DNA from: an uncultured Ruminococcus sp.
GTDB taxonomy: Bacteria > Bacillota > Clostridia > Oscillospirales > Ruminococcaceae
NCBI GenBank assembly: GCA_937902395.1
Contig: CALGTV010000121.1
Location: forward strand, 1-27,575
DNA length: 27,575 nucleotides
Direction of reading: 5' to 3'
Under the pieces are notes generated by a model. The model was not told where the DNA came from and searched no databases. It saw only the letters and a list, made by a program, of their open reading frames with translations. This document shows, one piece after another, positions 15,883 through 22,940 of this stretch. Every line of letters begins with the position of its first letter. Position 1 is the first letter of the stretch. Made by a program: the position numbers and the translations under genes.

Positions 15883-16940
15883 ATTGAAAAACCTCCAAAC
15901 TGTTTATTTTCCTGCTTTAACTGCTTAGCAATCTTCTTTCTCTGCTTCTTCTTGGCAATAGCATCCTTATCACGTGTCAAGTAGAACGCAATACATCCAA
16001 GTATGAGAGTGATGAAGAAGAGAAGAACGGAAGCCGCACCTGCGAAGCCCATCTTCTGGTTATCACCCTGAGCGTGGAAATACTCATAAATGTAAACAGC
16101 AATTGTACGGAGGTTATCATTAACAGGTACACCGTTGTGATAAAGGAACGGAATATCGAACATCTGGAGACCACCGATCATTGATGTAACGAGTGTATAA
16201 GCCATGATAGGTGTAAGGAGGGGCAGAGTAATCTTTCTGAATACCTGACCTGAGCTTGCACCATCAATGCTTGCAGCCTCGAAAAGTGAGGGGTTAATAC
16301 CCTGAATACCTGACATAAGCATAATCATAGTATTACCGAACCACATCCAAGTCTGAATGAACATTACAACAAATCTTGGCTGCCATACGCCGTTTACGAA
16401 TGGTATAGTTGCATACTTACCCGATAATTCATCCTGCTCAACAATACCTATTTTACTGAGAAGAAGATTTATAACACCTGGGTTTGTTTCGGACTGTCCG
16501 CAAAGCTGGAGGAACAGAACCGCAACTGATGCAGCTGTAATAATGTTTGGAAGGTACATTACAATTTTGAAGAAACCCTTTCCCGGAATCTTCAGATTAG
16601 CCTCTGTAAACCAAACAGCAAGTGAAAGTGAAAGTGCAATCTGGGGAATAAAGTTACCAATCCAGAGAATTAAAGTGTTTTTCAATGCAGTGAAAAACTG
16701 CTTGCTGATTTGGATTTCACGACGGTTACCGCTGTTTCCGCCAAAGAGAAGAGTCTTGTAGTTGTCAAATCCTACTAATTCTTCTGTAGTGGGACCATTG
16801 CCGTGAAAACTTACAATAAATGTATTAATCAGAGGATATAACTGGAAAAAGAAATAAACAATAAAAAACGGCAAAATAAACAAATAGCCGTATTTTGCAT
16901 AGCTGATTGATTTAATACGTCTCTGCGCAGCTGATGCCAT
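15879..16940 (-). CDS. Sugar ABC transporter permease, MalF type
   Basis: This 353-residue membrane protein carries six or so membrane segments, the first YLFILPFFIVYFFFQLYPL, and the EAA loop EAASIDGASSGQVFRKITLP. The C-terminal tail is unusually rich in Lys, Arg and Gln (DKDAIAKKKQRKKIAKQLK). I chose the ATG at 16940, eight bases after GAGAGGG; it begins MASAAQRRIKSISYAKYG, like other family members. A GTG at 16985 would add 15 residues overlapping a strong hairpin, so is less likely. It lies 114 bases after the binding-protein gene and overlaps the second permease. Confidence 0.92.
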   Translation of the reverse strand: MASAAQRRIKSISYAKYGYLFILPFFIVYFFFQLYPLINTFIVSFHGNGPTTEELVGFDNYKTLLFGGNSGNRREIQISKQFFTALKNTLILWIGNFIPQIALSLSLAVWFTEANLKIPGKGFFKIVMYLPNIITAASVAVLFLQLCGQSETNPGVINLLLSKIGIVEQDELSGKYATIPFVNGVWQPRFVVMFIQTWMWFGNTMIMLMSGIQGINPSLFEAASIDGASSGQVFRKITLPLLTPIMAYTLVTSMIGGLQMFDIPFLYHNGVPVNDNLRTIAVYIYEYFHAQGDNQKMGFAGAASVLLFFITLILGCIAFYLTRDKDAIAKKKQRKKIAKQLKQENKQFGGFSI

Positions 16941-16986
16941 AACACACACCCTCTCGGAATATTTTTTAACTATAGACAAATACACA

Positions 16987-17014
16987 CCTACGGAATACCA
17001 AGGTATTCCGTAGG
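16987..17014 (-). repeat. Perfect palindrome between binding protein and permease genes
   Basis: The arms cctacggaatacc (16987-16999) and ggtattccgtagg (17002-17014) are a perfect 13-bp inverted repeat around two bases. As RNA it would form a 12-bp stem with a CUUG loop. No T-run follows on the minus strand, so it is not a standard terminator. It begins about 40 bases after the stop of the binding protein. Structures at this place in sugar ABC operons (for example malE-malF) are known to stabilise upstream mRNA and lower permease expression; that role is inferred here. Confidence 0.75.
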
Positions 17015-17054
17015 GTATATTGTTATTTAGTTGTTAGACAATTCAGTCGCAGAA

Positions 17055-18539
17055 TTAGTCAACGTCGATTGTTGTGATGTGCTCAGCAACGAGGTTCTTG
17101 AACTCGTCGATTGCCTCATCATATGTCTTGCCGCCCTCAAGGTACTGCTCCTTGATAGCCTTCTGGAAGTCAGCCTTTACTGTAGCGTCGTGCTCTGTGA
17201 TAAGACCATTGAAGTCAATGCTCTTAGCTGTCTCAGAAAGCTCAGCAAAGTAGTTCTGACCATTCTTGAAGTTGCCAGAAATCTCAGGATTGAATACTGT
17301 GTTAGCGCTGATAAGGCTATCCATAACAACAGTGTTGTTTACATACTCAGGCTTGTTCTTAGCGAACTCAGACATCTGCTCTTCATCGGAGCAAGCAGAG
17401 ATGATGAAGTCACGAGCCTCTTCACCGTTGTCTGTGTCAGGGTGTACAACCATCCAAGTACCGCCCCAGTAGAAAGGAGTTGGTCCCTGAACGAGGTTCC
17501 AGTTACCGTACTCAGCACCGCCTACGCCGCCTGCAGCATCCTTGAAGAAGCCGCCGAAGCCCCATGTAGAAACGAAGTAACCCATAACGTTACCTGTTGT
17601 ACCAGCTGCTGTCCAGTCTGTAGACCACTGCTCGTTCTTAGCAACACCGCCGCAATCCCAGAGAGCCTTAACTGTCTCAGCGTACTCCTTGCAGAAGTCA
17701 TCGATCTGAAGCTTGTTGTCAACAACCCAAGGAGTTGTACGACCGCAAGCGAATGCCTGCCAGATACCACCGATAGAAGCAGCAAGAGCACAGCTGTTGT
17801 TAGACTTTGTGGAAACTTCCTGAGCTGTAGCTACGAATGTATCCCAGTCAGCAACCTTTGCCTGCATCTCCTCAGGAGATGTTACACCGAGGTACTCCTC
17901 AGCAAGTCTTGCATTGTAGCCGAAACCACCTGCAGCAGCCTGCCATGAAACACCCTTACGAACACCGTTGAGGTCCTTACCGATCTCGTCTGTGTAGCTG
18001 TTGATGTTGGGGAAGCTTGCATCTGTAAGACCGAGCTTCTCAAGAGCAAGTGTCTTGGAATCGTCGTTGATGAACTGGAGAGCCCAGTCAGCCTCACAGA
18101 AGTAAACGTCGAGGTCTTCGCCTGTAGCGAGGAGCTGATCGTAGTTCTCAGCAGCTTCGCCACCAGGAACACCCATGTTGATAAAGTTGATTCCTTCAAC
18201 TTCGCCGTTTGTGAGCTGATCAGCAACTGTCTTATAATCAAGACCCTTCCACTGTGCGATAAGGAAAGGAACGTCATCAGGGTTCCAAGCTGCAACTGTG
18301 AGCTTGTCACCGCCTGTGCCTACTGAAGCGTCGATAGCGCCGTCAGCAGCAGGAGCATCTGCTTCATCATCAGCAGCAGGTGCATCTGTAGCGTCAGCAG
18401 CAGGTGCTTCTGTAGCAGCCTTTGTAGCCTCTGTCTTAGGAGCATCGTCCTTCTTCTCTTCCTCACCACAGCCTACGAAAGCAGTTGAAGCCATAGCAAG
18501 AGTAGCAACTAATGCTAAAGTTTTCTTAAGTGTGTTCAT
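17055..18539 (-). CDS. Extracellular sugar-binding lipoprotein of ABC transporter
   Basis: This 494-residue protein begins with a lipoprotein signal (MNTLKKTLALVATLAMASTA, then FVGC with lipidated Cys at 24). A linker of about 50 residues rich in Ala, Asp, Glu, Pro and Thr follows, with APAAD three times (45-66). From about residue 79 (KLTVAAWNPDD) it looks like a family 1 extracellular solute-binding protein, with aromatic residues suited to stacking sugars (WQAFACGRTTPWVVDN, PFYWGGTWMVVHPD). It captures a carbohydrate, probably an oligosaccharide, outside the cell and delivers it to the two downstream permeases. A strong AAGGAGG precedes the start. Lys codons are largely AAG, and the regular codon choice compared with the neighbours suggests high expression. 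The sugar is unknown. Confidence 0.93.
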   Translation of the reverse strand: MNTLKKTLALVATLAMASTAFVGCGEEEKKDDAPKTEATKAATEAPAADATDAPAADDEADAPAADGAIDASVGTGGDKLTVAAWNPDDVPFLIAQWKGLDYKTVADQLTNGEVEGINFINMGVPGGEAAENYDQLLATGEDLDVYFCEADWALQFINDDSKTLALEKLGLTDASFPNINSYTDEIGKDLNGVRKGVSWQAAAGGFGYNARLAEEYLGVTSPEEMQAKVADWDTFVATAQEVSTKSNNSCALAASIGGIWQAFACGRTTPWVVDNKLQIDDFCKEYAETVKALWDCGGVAKNEQWSTDWTAAGTTGNVMGYFVSTWGFGGFFKDAAGGVGGAEYGNWNLVQGPTPFYWGGTWMVVHPDTDNGEEARDFIISACSDEEQMSEFAKNKPEYVNNTVVMDSLISANTVFNPEISGNFKNGQNYFAELSETAKSIDFNGLITEHDATVKADFQKAIKEQYLEGGKTYDEAIDEFKNLVAEHITTIDVD

Positions 18540-18563
18540 TGGTTATTTCCTCCTTAATTATGT

Positions 18564-18590
18564 ATTATACTTCTACCTATGAAGTATAAT
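18564..18590 (-). repeat. Leader stem-loop 2 of the sugar-binding protein mRNA
   Basis: Perfect 10-bp inverted repeat: attatacttc (18564-18573) and gaagtataat (18581-18590) around a seven-base loop. It ends only a few bases before the AAGGAGG of the binding-protein gene. It could be an operator or an mRNA-end stabiliser. The arm contains TATAAT on the minus strand, but no matching -35 is present at proper distance. Confidence 0.65.
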
Positions 18591-18650
18591 CTGTAAAAAA
18601 ATGTTTACCCGACCTCATAGCGAATGCATTAACTTTTACGAATGTACTCG

Positions 18651-18682
18651 CCGAAGCTGAATGCCCTCAATAATTCAGTCGG
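18651..18682 (-). repeat. Leader stem-loop 1 of the sugar-binding protein mRNA
   Basis: On the plus strand, ccga-ag-ctgaat (18651-18662) and attcag-tcgg (18673-18682) pair in ten base pairs with a two-base bulge and a ten-base loop. It lies in the middle of the predicted untranslated leader. I do not recognise it as any known riboswitch class. Confidence 0.55.
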
Positions 18683-18739
18683 TTGATAGGAGCTGCACAC
18701 CCTGCACTTAATCAGAGTATGTGCTTCTTCTGTACTTCA

Positions 18740-18768
18740 AATATACTCTATTTTCGTCCCAAAGTCAA
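18740..18768 (-). promoter_or_regulatory. Sigma-A-type promoter of the sugar ABC transporter operon
   Basis: On the minus strand the -35 is TTGACT (18763-18768) and the -10 is TATATT (18740-18745), with a 17-base spacer. The predicted start is near 18733, so the leader would be about 195 nt before the ATG at 18539. The region upstream is A+T-rich and carries two direct repeats that may bind an activator. Confidence 0.75.
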
Positions 18769-18804
18769 TCCTTTGTAGCGTTCTTTAATATTTTTTGAGC
18801 ATAC

Positions 18805-18840
18805 TGTATATTTTCAACAGCATTTTTTTGTATATTTTCA
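18805..18840. repeat. Two 12-bp direct repeats upstream of the ABC operon promoter
   Basis: The plus-strand 12-mer tgtatattttca occurs exactly at 18805-18816 and 18829-18840, 24 bases start to start. The nearer copy ends about 36 bases upstream of the -35 box. Tandem sites at this distance are typical of activators such as AraC-type regulators, common for sugar transporters; the binding protein is unknown and not encoded in the window. Confidence 0.6.
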
Positions 18841-18971
18841 CATATTCTTTTTCAAAAGGTTACAATTCGGTAACTTAATATTTCACTTTATTCCGCTAAC
18901 ACGCTTTAAATGTTTTATACTTTTTTACCAATCGCGCCAATTATTGACTGTTAAATAACATCGGTATTTGG

Positions 18972-21104
18972 TTATTTCGTCGACCTTTCAGCATAAAGCA
19001 CCAGTATATCACTTGCATCGGCAGAATCTATAACTAAATCTCCATTAAAGTCGCTGTAATCAAAAATTGCTTTTTTCAGCGTGCCTTCGCCTCCGGTTGA
19101 AACACTGGCATAATGCACAAGAACGGCACTTGCATCGGAAGCGTCAACAGCACCACTTGCATCAACATCCCCCTTTTCCAGCACAAAATCAGCTGAAATA
19201 TAGCTTCTTTCCGTATAATTGAGGTTGTCAGTTGTTGCAGAAACATAGCCGTATCCATCTATTTCAATTGGCTCAGTATAAGGGATATACTCACCGCCGT
19301 TCAGAGAATAATATACAGTAGAACCGTCCTTGACGGATAATTCAAGTTTTTCATCCTCTGGGATATATCCTGACATGTGGCTGAAATCCACAGTGTTTAC
19401 AGGATTTCCCAATGCCTTAAGGGATACATTTCCTATAGTAATACCCAAATCTGCCATATCAAAGGCTGTCTCGTAATAACCGTAAAGTGTTTCAGCCTCC
19501 TCCAGAAGTTCAGTTTCTTCGGGATATATTCCGTCAAAAAGCTCCTCTTTCAGCTGTTCAAGGACTTCCATTTTCTCTTCATCGGTGTAAATATAATCCT
19601 CCGTTGAAGTATCAAACCATTCAATGCCGTCTGAACTGTAGAAGCTCTCACCATTATTTGTATTCGCCTTTATGCCCTCATATGTCGTAAATGTACCAAG
19701 ACTTATTTTTTCATCATAATCATCATTCTCCAGATACAAAGATGATTCAATGGGAATAACATATGGAGAATCTTCACAATATAGCTTTACTACGATAGAA
19801 AAATACTCTCTGTTGCAAATAAAAATATCCTTATCAAGCTCAATAGTAACATTTCCCGGAACGTCAACAATACCGGATGCCGCAACAAGAGGGTTTCCGG
19901 ATATTACATTGGAATGGTCAGTTAATCCGCTGTAAACTGTAATTTCATACTCAGTATCTCCTTGCGGTACATACATGGAAACAGCTTCAAGCTGAAAAGG
20001 TTTCTCAGCCATAAATATATTTGCCATATATGAAGGCGAATCAGGAGTTTCCGCCGCAGACAATGACTGAATTGGCACAAAGGAATCATGTTGATAGTTG
20101 TATTTGTATTTTTCTGCGTCTTCAAGCTCAAAAGCAGCAAATTCGCAGAGAGAACGGTCATCGTAGGAAATCCACATATAGCCATAATCATAACTTTCAG
20201 CTCCCCAGCTGTTTTTAACAAGCCATGCGCCGTCGGTTTCGGCGGGAACTTCGAAATTCTCCTTAGGGAAATTGTCGTCCCAGCCTACAATAGTAACGGA
20301 ATGGGTAGCAAATCTCGGCTTTCTCTCGCTTCTTGTGGAGTTGTATTTCTCACTGTAATATTTGCTGTCCTCAGACTGAAAAGAAACATCAACAGCAAGT
20401 CCGTCATATATAAACTGCTTTATAATGCAGTTTACTTCCTCAACGTCTGACCTCTCCTTGTTGTAATCGAAAATGTACGCATTTTTCAGATGATAGTCGC
20501 TCATATACCTTAAATTCTCAACAGTAGCTAAATCATCCATAAAATTGATATTCTCATAGGGCAATCTCATTTCATTTACAGGACCAATCCATTGAGAAAG
20601 CAGATTTGCCGCAAGATAGGTAGTTCCGCCAATCTGTAAGATATCCTCCCCCTCTGAAAGCGTCGGAACCTGGTCGTCCCCATAGTACGCGTAATAAGCG
20701 GTATGAAGCTCTGAAAGGTCGATTTCGGGATTATACTTTATCACGCTTGATTCAGCGGAAGCCATAGCAGAGTGAGCCCAACAGGTGCCATATTTGCCTT
20801 GGTCTTTCACAGGTGAAACCGGATAATGATTACGCATATCATAATATTCGGGAATTGTTTTCCCAATTTCCAGTATATCTGAATCTGCGTTTACATCTCT
20901 GATTTCAGGAGCAGCCACAAGCTTTCCATATTTGATAGAATCAGAGATGCTGAAACGGGGAGCAGACAGGGAAAATCCGCCGACAGAAGCTTCTTTTGCA
21001 GCAGGTTCGCTCTCAATTTTAATCATAGCCGCCGATGAATACATAGGCAAAGCAGTACAAGCAGCCGCAAGAGACGCGGCAACGGCATATCTTAATTTTT
21101 TCAT
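18972..21104 (-). CDS. Secreted papain-like (C1) cysteine protease with lectin-like domain and type I dockerin
   Basis: This 710-residue secreted protein begins with a signal peptide (MKKLRYAVAASLAAACTALP, cleavage near SSAA). The C1 peptidase domain follows: oxyanion Gln in KDQG (about 100-103), nucleophile Cys in GTCWAHS (about 108), His in ATHSVTIVGWDD (about 268) and Asn in KNSWG (about 298), so the catalytic set is complete. Residues about 340-455 resemble the lectin-like domain often found after clostridial C1 peptidases. About 585-640 (STVYYSLNGGEYIPY) resembles a chitobiase/Fn3-like domain. The last 66 residues are a type I dockerin with two calcium loops, DVDASGAVDASD and DFNGDLVIDSAD, implying attachment to a cellulosomal cohesin. 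I chose the ATG at 21104, preceded by AAGGAG. The gene follows a YdcF-like gene by 43 bases with a hairpin between. Its target protein is unknown. Confidence 0.93.
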   Translation of the reverse strand: MKKLRYAVAASLAAACTALPMYSSAAMIKIESEPAAKEASVGGFSLSAPRFSISDSIKYGKLVAAPEIRDVNADSDILEIGKTIPEYYDMRNHYPVSPVKDQGKYGTCWAHSAMASAESSVIKYNPEIDLSELHTAYYAYYGDDQVPTLSEGEDILQIGGTTYLAANLLSQWIGPVNEMRLPYENINFMDDLATVENLRYMSDYHLKNAYIFDYNKERSDVEEVNCIIKQFIYDGLAVDVSFQSEDSKYYSEKYNSTRSERKPRFATHSVTIVGWDDNFPKENFEVPAETDGAWLVKNSWGAESYDYGYMWISYDDRSLCEFAAFELEDAEKYKYNYQHDSFVPIQSLSAAETPDSPSYMANIFMAEKPFQLEAVSMYVPQGDTEYEITVYSGLTDHSNVISGNPLVAASGIVDVPGNVTIELDKDIFICNREYFSIVVKLYCEDSPYVIPIESSLYLENDDYDEKISLGTFTTYEGIKANTNNGESFYSSDGIEWFDTSTEDYIYTDEEKMEVLEQLKEELFDGIYPEETELLEEAETLYGYYETAFDMADLGITIGNVSLKALGNPVNTVDFSHMSGYIPEDEKLELSVKDGSTVYYSLNGGEYIPYTEPIEIDGYGYVSATTDNLNYTERSYISADFVLEKGDVDASGAVDASDASAVLVHYASVSTGGEGTLKKAIFDYSDFNGDLVIDSADASDILVLYAERSTK

Positions 21105-21126
21105 TTCAATTCTCCTTATAAAAGAT

Positions 21127-21148
21127 ATGCAGAGGATACCCTCTGCAT
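21127..21148 (-). repeat. Hairpin between ydcF-like gene and dockerin protease
   Basis: Perfect 9-bp inverted repeat atgcagagg (21127-21135) and cctctgcat (21140-21148) with a four-base loop, touching the stop codon of the ydcF-like gene. The minus strand continues ATCTTTTAT, a poor U-tract. It could be a weak terminator or attenuator. The start codon of the protease is only about 22 bases further, leaving no room for a promoter after the hairpin. Confidence 0.6.
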
Positions 21149-21927
21149 TAATCAAACACAAGACAATGTATTATACCAAACCATTCACGAATCCAGTAAG
21201 TTGGCAGAAGCCATTCCTCCGTTTCGGAGGGGAGATTATAGGCTCTTAACTCTTGTTTCTTTGCAAATATATCTGCTCTCAGCTGATGAAATCCGTCGGT
21301 AACAATGGCTATATCCCTGCAAAGTCCCTCTTTTTCAATTATTGCCTTTGAAAATTCCAGATTTTCCTCTGTACTGGTGGATTTATCCTCCATATATATA
21401 CGATTTTCGGGAATTCCCCTGTTTACAAGATATTTCTGCATAACATCAGCTTCACTTGTGACCTCATCGCTGCCCTGCCCCCCTGACACAATAACCTTGA
21501 TATTCTCATTTTCAGCGAGATATTCATAGGCGGTATCAAGTCTGCTTTTGAGCATACGGCTTGGGGTTTCGCCGTTTATCTGACATCCAAGTACCACAAG
21601 AGTGACAGGCTTGCCGTTGGGTTTGTCATTCATAGCTTTCAGCATTGCTATGCTCAATACAACAGCTCCCACAGCGCATACAACAGTTACCGCACCTGCG
21701 GAAACAAGAAAAATCCTGCTGCCTGTACGCTCCCACATACGCGAAGCCATTTTTTTGAACAGCTCAAAAAACACAATGAGAAAAATCAGTAGTACAGGAA
21801 CGGTAACTCCTGCAATATTGCCGATATTTACAATTCCTGCACCCATGGGAATCATAAAATGCACAACCGCCATAACAAGCAATATTACTGCAATTAATCT
21901 GAGTATGATGTTCAGTATCATTTTCAT
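21148..21927 (-). CDS. YdcF-like DUF218 membrane protein
   Basis: This 259-residue protein has three membrane segments (about 5-26, 31-53 and 71-98) followed by a DUF218 domain: VTLVVLGCQINGETPSRMLKSR, then IKVIVSGGQGSDEVTSEADVM, RIYMEDKSTSTEENL and IVTDGFHQLRA (in blocks). Relatives include YdcF, SanA and ElyC, linked to envelope integrity or lipid-carrier processes; the reaction is not firmly known. It starts five bases after the PHP gene, so it is in the same operon. The start could also be the ATG two codons later, which has better spacing to AGGA. A possible role in the envelope is inference from the family. Confidence 0.88.
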   Translation of the reverse strand: MKMILNIILRLIAVILLVMAVVHFMIPMGAGIVNIGNIAGVTVPVLLIFLIVFFELFKKMASRMWERTGSRIFLVSAGAVTVVCAVGAVVLSIAMLKAMNDKPNGKPVTLVVLGCQINGETPSRMLKSRLDTAYEYLAENENIKVIVSGGQGSDEVTSEADVMQKYLVNRGIPENRIYMEDKSTSTEENLEFSKAIIEKEGLCRDIAIVTDGFHQLRADIFAKKQELRAYNLPSETEEWLLPTYWIREWFGIIHCLVFD

Positions 21928-21932
21928 ATGTC

Positions 21933-22769
21933 CTATTTTTTCTTTGAAGTCAGTTTCAATATCCTTTCGATATTTTCAATAGTAGTACTTTCACTGCCAA
22001 TATGAGTAGGCACAGAGTTATATAATCCATGGAAATCCGAACCGCCTGTGCGGATAAGGTCATATTTATCGGCAATTTTTTCCAGTTCAGCACGATATGC
22101 CTCATCAGCTGAATAATGTCCGATTTCTACGCCGTCGATTTTTTTATTCTGCGCCAGTTCTTCCAGAAGCTCAATGCTGTCATACTGTGCAGGATGAGCC
22201 ATAACAGCCGCACCGCCTGCAAGATGAATCAGGTCAGCCACAAAATTGACATCGGGATATTCACGTTCTACATAGCAGCAGCCTGTCTTGGGATTAAAAA
22301 GCTCTCTGTCAAGGTCGCCGTAAAATTCCAGAGCATAGCCGTAATCAATAAGCGCGCGCATGATATGCTGCTTGAAAATGCTCTTTGAAGATGTGGTATG
22401 TTTGAGAATACTTTCCATAGTTATGGGAAATTTAGCCATAACCTTTTCAATCATTTCCTTTGAAGTCTGCTTTCTGATATCACAGCATTTCAGACAAAGA
22501 ACTTCAAGGCGGTCGGGCTTCTGGGGATTATAGCAGAGAATATGTACCTTTCTGCCTCTTTTTTTATCCCATGCAGAAAGCTCAACACCATGAAGCATTT
22601 TTATACCTGCACGCTGTCCGAGAACGTCAGCACGGGAAAAAGAAGCCATAGTGTCGTGGTCGGTAATGGAAAGCCATTCAACCCCTGTACGCTGAGCCTG
22701 CAAAATAACATCTTCGATTCCAAGTGAGCCGTCAGAAAGCTTTGTATGGCAATGTAAATCGCAAATCAT
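21933..22769 (-). CDS. PHP-domain phosphoesterase (YciV/RNase AM-like)
   Basis: This 278-residue protein carries the metal-binding PHP motifs in order: DLHCHTKLSDGS (His 6, His 8, Asp 13), SITDHDTM (Asp 37, His 38, Asp 39), HGVELS (His 60, Glu 63), VMAHPAQ and the final GGSDFHG. Family members of this length hydrolyse 3',5'-bisphosphonucleotides or the 5' ends of short RNAs, using two or three metal ions; the exact substrate cannot be told from sequence. No membrane segment is present, so it is cytoplasmic. A strong GGAGG precedes the ATG and a good promoter lies about 80 bases upstream. It is the first gene of an operon with the YdcF-like protein. Confidence 0.9.
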   Translation of the reverse strand: MICDLHCHTKLSDGSLGIEDVILQAQRTGVEWLSITDHDTMASFSRADVLGQRAGIKMLHGVELSAWDKKRGRKVHILCYNPQKPDRLEVLCLKCCDIRKQTSKEMIEKVMAKFPITMESILKHTTSSKSIFKQHIMRALIDYGYALEFYGDLDRELFNPKTGCCYVEREYPDVNFVADLIHLAGGAAVMAHPAQYDSIELLEELAQNKKIDGVEIGHYSADEAYRAELEKIADKYDLIRTGGSDFHGLYNSVPTHIGSESTTIENIERILKLTSKKK

Positions 22770-22850
22770 AATATACCTCCTACGTATATTTTCAATAAAT
22801 TATATTCACAATTATTCATTATTTTTACTGATAAAAAATTTATGGATATA

Positions 22851-22879
22851 ATTATATCATGCTTCGCGACAAATTGCAA
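22851..22879 (-). promoter_or_regulatory. Strong extended -10 promoter of the PHP gene operon
   Basis: On the minus strand the -35 is TTGCAA (22874-22879) and the -10 is TATAAT (22851-22856), with a 17-base spacer and TGA directly before the -10, forming a perfect TGnTATAAT. The predicted start is near 22844, giving a leader of about 75 nt. It separates this operon from rsmI upstream. Confidence 0.8.
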
Positions 22880-22940
22880 GCTTTTTTGTGCGTTTTCACA
22901 ATATTTTCATTTTGTAAATTAATGCCATATCGAAAACACA

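Larger units (their letters stand above)
18540..18971 (-). other. 432-base control region of the ABC transporter operon
   Basis: No gene is seen here on either strand. From right to left it holds the A+T-rich 3' region of the dockerin protease gene with only a weak 5-bp hairpin (18859-18874), two 12-bp direct repeats, a sigma-A-type promoter, and a leader of about 195 nt with two stem-loops and the AAGGAGG of the binding-protein gene. Each of these is listed separately. Confidence 0.8.

Noticed and set aside
17031..17948. 305-codon open frame on the plus strand
   Set aside because: It lies antisense to the well-supported binding-protein gene, has no recognisable domain, is Cys/Leu/Val-rich in a codon-shadow manner and lacks a good ribosome binding site.
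18564..18569. TATAAT on the minus strand as a -10 box close to the binding-protein gene
   Set aside because: No acceptable -35 lies 16-18 bases upstream, and the hexamer is part of a perfect inverted repeat; the promoter at 18740-18768 is far better.
18859..18874. gttac-aattcg-gtaac hairpin as terminator of the dockerin protease
   Set aside because: Only five base pairs and a short CTTTTG tail on the minus strand; too weak to call a terminator.
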